Source: JAFGXW01 sp964634385
GTDB lineage: Bacteria; Bacillota_I; Bacilli_A; Izemoplasmatales; Izemoplasmataceae
Length of the DNA: 64,000 nucleotides
Direction of reading: 5' to 3'
Assembly: GCA_964634385.1 (NCBI GenBank)
Contig: CAZWIZ010000004.1
Coordinates: forward strand, 1-64,000
In this document: piece after piece, positions 61,142-64,000 of the stretch
Layout: every line of letters begins with the position of its first letter
Numbering within the stretch: position 1 is the first letter of the stretch
Program-made: the position numbers and the translations under genes
Notes under the pieces: model-generated
Databases searched by the model: none
What the model saw: the letters and a program-made list of their open reading frames with translations, nothing else
What the model was told of the DNA's origin: nothing

Positions 61142-62524
61142 ATGAGTGCAATTTTATTAATTGTTGTTCCTTTACTTGCTGCTTTCGTTTCAATATTATT
61201 TAAAAAAGCTTCATCATATATTTTATTAATAGTTTCATTTGCTAGTGTTGTTACACTTAATTATGTACCACTTGAAGTAATTAATATTGGTGGATTTACT
61301 GCACCTTATGGTATTAATTTAGTATTAGATAATTATAGTTTAATTGGGCTTTACATTGTAGATTCAATGTTTTTCTTAGTTATTGCTCTAAACTGTATTA
61401 AATTTAAGAAACTTTCAACAATATTATTAGTTTCACTTGCAGGATTAAATGGATTATTACTTACTGGAGACTTATTTAACTTATTTGTTTTTCTTGAAGT
61501 AAGTGGAATCGCTGCATATTTAATTACTACAACTAATAAAAAACCACTTGCAACATTTAATTATTTAGTAGCAGGAACTGTTGGAAGTAGTTTGTATTTA
61601 TTCGGATTAATTATTCTTTATGGAATGTTTGGAACATTAAATATGGCAGATATGGCAAATGAAATTGCAATATCTGGTGTTAGTGCTAATGCTCTTGCGT
61701 TTCCATTCTTATTAATGTTTATAGGGTTAGGAGTAGAAGCAAAACTTTTACCATTTAATAGTTGGGCTAAAGGAATATTATTATCTGCGAATAAACTAAC
61801 AGGGCCAATGATTGCTTCAGTTTATGCTGGTGCTACTTTATTTGTTTTTGGAAGAATATTAACAACATTATTTATTTATAGTGATCAACTAGTCTTAGTT
61901 TTAAGTGTTATCTTAATTGTTGGAATTATCGCTGGAGAAACAATGGCGTTTAGCAGTAAGAAAATTCGTGGAGTATTACTTTATTCAAGTATTGCTCAAG
62001 CAAGTCTTATTGTGATGTTATTTGTTCTTGGAATTACTGGTTGGGCTACAATGATGATCATTGTTAATATTGTTAGTAAATTTATTATGTTCTCAATTGC
62101 ATCACATACTAACGATGTTCTTGGAACTGATGAGATAGAGGATGTTCAAGGAATGTTTCTTAATAATAAAACAATTGGAGTTGCATTTACTGTTGCTGCT
62201 TTAAATATTAGTGGATTACCATTATTTTTTGGTTTTATTGTCAAAATGAATATGCTTACTGATTTATTTGCTAAAGACGGATATTTTCTTGCTGCTGTAA
62301 TTTTAATTACAAGTGTTATTGAAGGAATTTATTATATGCGTTTAATTCTTAAATTATGGTTTACTGATAAAATAGCTCCAAAAATTAAATTTGAATTTAG
62401 TTTTCAATATGTTGTAACTATTTTAGCAGTTTTATTAATTGTATTTGGTCTTTATGCTTCACCGGTTATTGCTTTGAATGATGAAGTTGAAGATACGATA
62501 GTATATGAAGGAGGAATCCAATAA
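61142..62524 (+). CDS. mrpD: Antiporter-like subunit 1 (MrpD/MbhH/NuoN family)
   Basis: The 460-residue protein has ~14 TM helices and the proton-conducting transporter fold: GDLFNLFVFLEVSGIAAYLI (TM5 Glu), GLGVEAKLLPFNSWAKGILLSANKLTGPMIASVYAG (the TM7/8 Lys and loop), VLLYSSIAQASLIVM and GLPLFFGFIVKMNMLTDLF. It should carry protons or sodium ions. It is closer in length to MrpD than to MrpA. The stop overlaps the start of a second, related subunit (TAATG). Confidence 0.9.
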   Translation: MSAILLIVVPLLAAFVSILFKKASSYILLIVSFASVVTLNYVPLEVINIGGFTAPYGINLVLDNYSLIGLYIVDSMFFLVIALNCIKFKKLSTILLVSLAGLNGLLLTGDLFNLFVFLEVSGIAAYLITTTNKKPLATFNYLVAGTVGSSLYLFGLIILYGMFGTLNMADMANEIAISGVSANALAFPFLLMFIGLGVEAKLLPFNSWAKGILLSANKLTGPMIASVYAGATLFVFGRILTTLFIYSDQLVLVLSVILIVGIIAGETMAFSSKKIRGVLLYSSIAQASLIVMLFVLGITGWATMMIIVNIVSKFIMFSIASHTNDVLGTDEIEDVQGMFLNNKTIGVAFTVAALNISGLPLFFGFIVKMNMLTDLFAKDGYFLAAVILITSVIEGIYYMRLILKLWFTDKIAPKIKFEFSFQYVVTILAVLLIVFGLYASPVIALNDEVEDTIVYEGGIQ

Positions 62525-64000
62525 TGGCGAGTATTGAATTATTATTGTTATTTACATTAGCTGCTGGAGTCCTTGCATTCTTTGCTAGTAAGATACATAA
62601 ATTACTAGGACCAATAGTTACAATCTTAGCAAGTTTGTTTGTTTTCGTTAGCATTACTTATTTTGGATATAACGGCGAACTTGATATGTCAGTATCATAT
62701 TTACCATATGTAACATTTGGATTTAGTTATGCTGGATTATTCTTTGCGATTATTGTTACGTTTATTTATTCAATGGTTTCGTTCTATAATCCATTCTTTG
62801 CAAAGAAATATAAATCACCAGCTGTTTATTCAATGTTTTACTTGTTTAATTTAGTTGGAATTATTGGAGTTTTCTTTACTAATAATTTTCTTGTTTTGTT
62901 TTTCTTCTTTGAATTCCTTGTATGGACAAGTTTCTTCTTGATTTCATTTGGTAAAAGTAGAAAAGCTGCGGTTTCATACTTTGGATTTTCAAGTGTTGGA
63001 GGATTATCGTTACTTTATGCTATATTTATTATGCATAATGCGGCGGGTACATTTAACATTGATGCTGGACTTGCTGTAATAAGTGGAACAGATGCAACTC
63101 TTGTTTTCATCTTATTTATGATTTCAGCATTTAGTAAACTTGGAGCATTCCCACTACATATTTGGTTACCATTTGCTCATGGTAATGCACCACACCATTT
63201 TTCACCGGTGTTATCTGGTGCATTAGTAAAACTTGGAGCATTTGTTGGCGTTATGGGATTATTAAGAATTGGCTCAAGTACATATTTTATTGATGCAATT
63301 GGACTTGATACTGCTCATTATATTATTGCTATATTAGGGGCGCTTACAATTGTTTTTGGTACTTTAATGGCAATTAGACAAGATGATGCTAAAAAATTAC
63401 TTGCTTATAGTTCAATGAGTCATGGTGGATATATTCTTGTTGCTTTAACTTTAGGTTCTAGTTTAGGAATTGCTGGTGGACTATATCATGTTGTCGCTCA
63501 TGGGTTATCAAGTGCTGCAGCATTCTTAGCAATTGCTGCTGTATCAAGACAAACTGGAACAACTAAGATGAGTGAATTAGGTGGTATGATTCATAAAATG
63601 CCAATTACATATGTTGTTTACTTAATAGCTATTATTTCAATGGCAGGAATTCCGCCAATGGGTGGATTTATTAGTAAATGGTTAATTTTCCAAGCTGTTA
63701 TTGATCAAGGATTAATATTTGTGGCAATTGCCGTTTTCTTTGGTAGTATTGGGTCATTCCTTTACGTTTTCAGACCACTTGCTTCTTTATTCTTAGGACA
63801 AGAATTACCAAAATATAAAGATAAAATTAAAGAAGCACCTTTCTTTATGTTAGTTCCAATGCTTATCTTTAGTGTACTTATCATTTATACAGGGGTATTT
63901 CCTAACTTTTTCCTAGGATTTATCAATAAGATTATCGTTGAGGTTGGGGTAGCACCAATAACTTTAAATAATGGTGTTATTTATATTTTAAATGGAACAT
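62524..64000 (+). CDS. Antiporter-like subunit 2 (NuoL/MrpA-N/MbxH'-like), partial
   Basis: This frame is open to the end of the window (492 codons seen, no stop). It encodes a second proton-conducting subunit: FFFEFLVWTSFFLISFGKSR, FMISAFSKLGAFPLHIWLPFAHGNAPHHFSPVLSGALVKLG (the HxWLPxAH loop and TM Lys), LLAYSSMSHGGYILVALT and GIPPMGGFISKWLIF. The ATG at 62524 follows AGGAGGAATCCAATA and overlaps the previous stop by one base. Two antiporter-like subunits in series are found in Mbx/MBS-type and other complex-I-like systems. Its end and partners lie beyond the window. Confidence 0.88.
   Translation, partial: MASIELLLLFTLAAGVLAFFASKIHKLLGPIVTILASLFVFVSITYFGYNGELDMSVSYLPYVTFGFSYAGLFFAIIVTFIYSMVSFYNPFFAKKYKSPAVYSMFYLFNLVGIIGVFFTNNFLVLFFFFEFLVWTSFFLISFGKSRKAAVSYFGFSSVGGLSLLYAIFIMHNAAGTFNIDAGLAVISGTDATLVFILFMISAFSKLGAFPLHIWLPFAHGNAPHHFSPVLSGALVKLGAFVGVMGLLRIGSSTYFIDAIGLDTAHYIIAILGALTIVFGTLMAIRQDDAKKLLAYSSMSHGGYILVALTLGSSLGIAGGLYHVVAHGLSSAAAFLAIAAVSRQTGTTKMSELGGMIHKMPITYVVYLIAIISMAGIPPMGGFISKWLIFQAVIDQGLIFVAIAVFFGSIGSFLYVFRPLASLFLGQELPKYKDKIKEAPFFMLVPMLIFSVLIIYTGVFPNFFLGFINKIIVEVGVAPITLNNGVIYILNGT

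Noticed and set aside
1..64000. tRNA, rRNA, CRISPR arrays and known defence systems.
   Set aside because: No cloverleaf-like or GGTTCGAATCC-type sequences in intergenic DNA, no regular spaced repeats, and no defence-type gene cluster recognised; a GGTTCGAATGG at 6043 is inside livF.
1..64000. Use of genetic code 4 (UGA as Trp), expected for Mycoplasma relatives.
   Set aside because: Several complete genes end in UGA and conserved Trp positions use UGG, so the standard code applies.

Overview
The window is a low-GC, gene-dense bacterial chromosome segment from a fermentative Firmicutes/Tenericutes-type organism. UGA acts as a stop (for example in the genes ending at 37980 and 41840) and tryptophan is read from UGG, so the code is the standard one and not the Mycoplasma code. 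Ribosome-binding sites are strong and of the GAGGTGA / AAGGAGG type, lipoproteins have classical lipoboxes, and promoters follow TTGACA-17-TATAAT. The mix of an extracellular nuclease, amino-acid fermentation genes, a flavodiiron protein, lactate dehydrogenase and an Mrp/Mbh-type membrane arm would fit a free-living mollicute-like lineage such as Izemoplasmatales. That assignment is inference from gene content. A run of 100 N at 42346-42445 shows that this is a draft scaffold.

Layout. 1-7.3 kb: a nucleoside-kinase-like protein on the minus strand, then a complete branched-chain amino acid ABC importer (livK-H-M-G-F) and a small Arg/Gly-rich protein. 7.3-12.5 kb: a secreted EndA-type nuclease paired with a 5'-nucleotidase, a short-chain dehydrogenase and membrane proteins. 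12.5-12.8 kb: an IS3-family remnant with both ends preserved. 12.8-22.8 kb: amino-acid metabolism, with a gamma-carbonic-anhydrase-like protein, a dipeptidase, two class I aminotransferases, a class V aminotransferase, a 3-phosphoglycerate dehydrogenase, a natural DUF1015-glutamate dehydrogenase fusion, and IlvE. 23-37.5 kb: an unknown membrane protein, an MFS transporter, a second small Arg-rich protein, the buk-ptb-pckA operon, an ICMT-like/GH3 pair, a GGDEF/HD-GYP protein, an Ig-like surface protein and a flavodiiron protein. 37.5-57.6 kb: three heterodimeric ABC exporters, each under a different kind of control (MarR operator; TetR operator; leader peptide plus terminator ahead of an ABC-F protein), with a broken exporter fragment, an assembly gap and several housekeeping genes between them. 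57.8-64 kb: an unknown protein and a split Mrp/Mbh-like cation antiporter module that runs off the window end.

How the genes fit together. Liv uptake, glutamate-linked transamination (IlvE, class I and V aminotransferases, GDH), Ptb/Buk substrate-level phosphorylation and PckA form a plausible amino-acid fermentation route. The step from 2-oxoacid to acyl-CoA is not encoded here. Sites resembling the CcpA cre consensus lie upstream of livK, between the aminotransferase and serine-type operons, and inside the buk promoter, which suggests shared catabolite control. The exporter region looks like a drug or toxic-compound resistance cluster. The most notable items are the DUF1015-GDH fusion, the attenuator ahead of the ABC-F operon, the set of three differently regulated asymmetric exporters, the Mbh/Mbx-like order of the antiporter cluster, and a pair of small basic proteins sharing a C-terminal domain.
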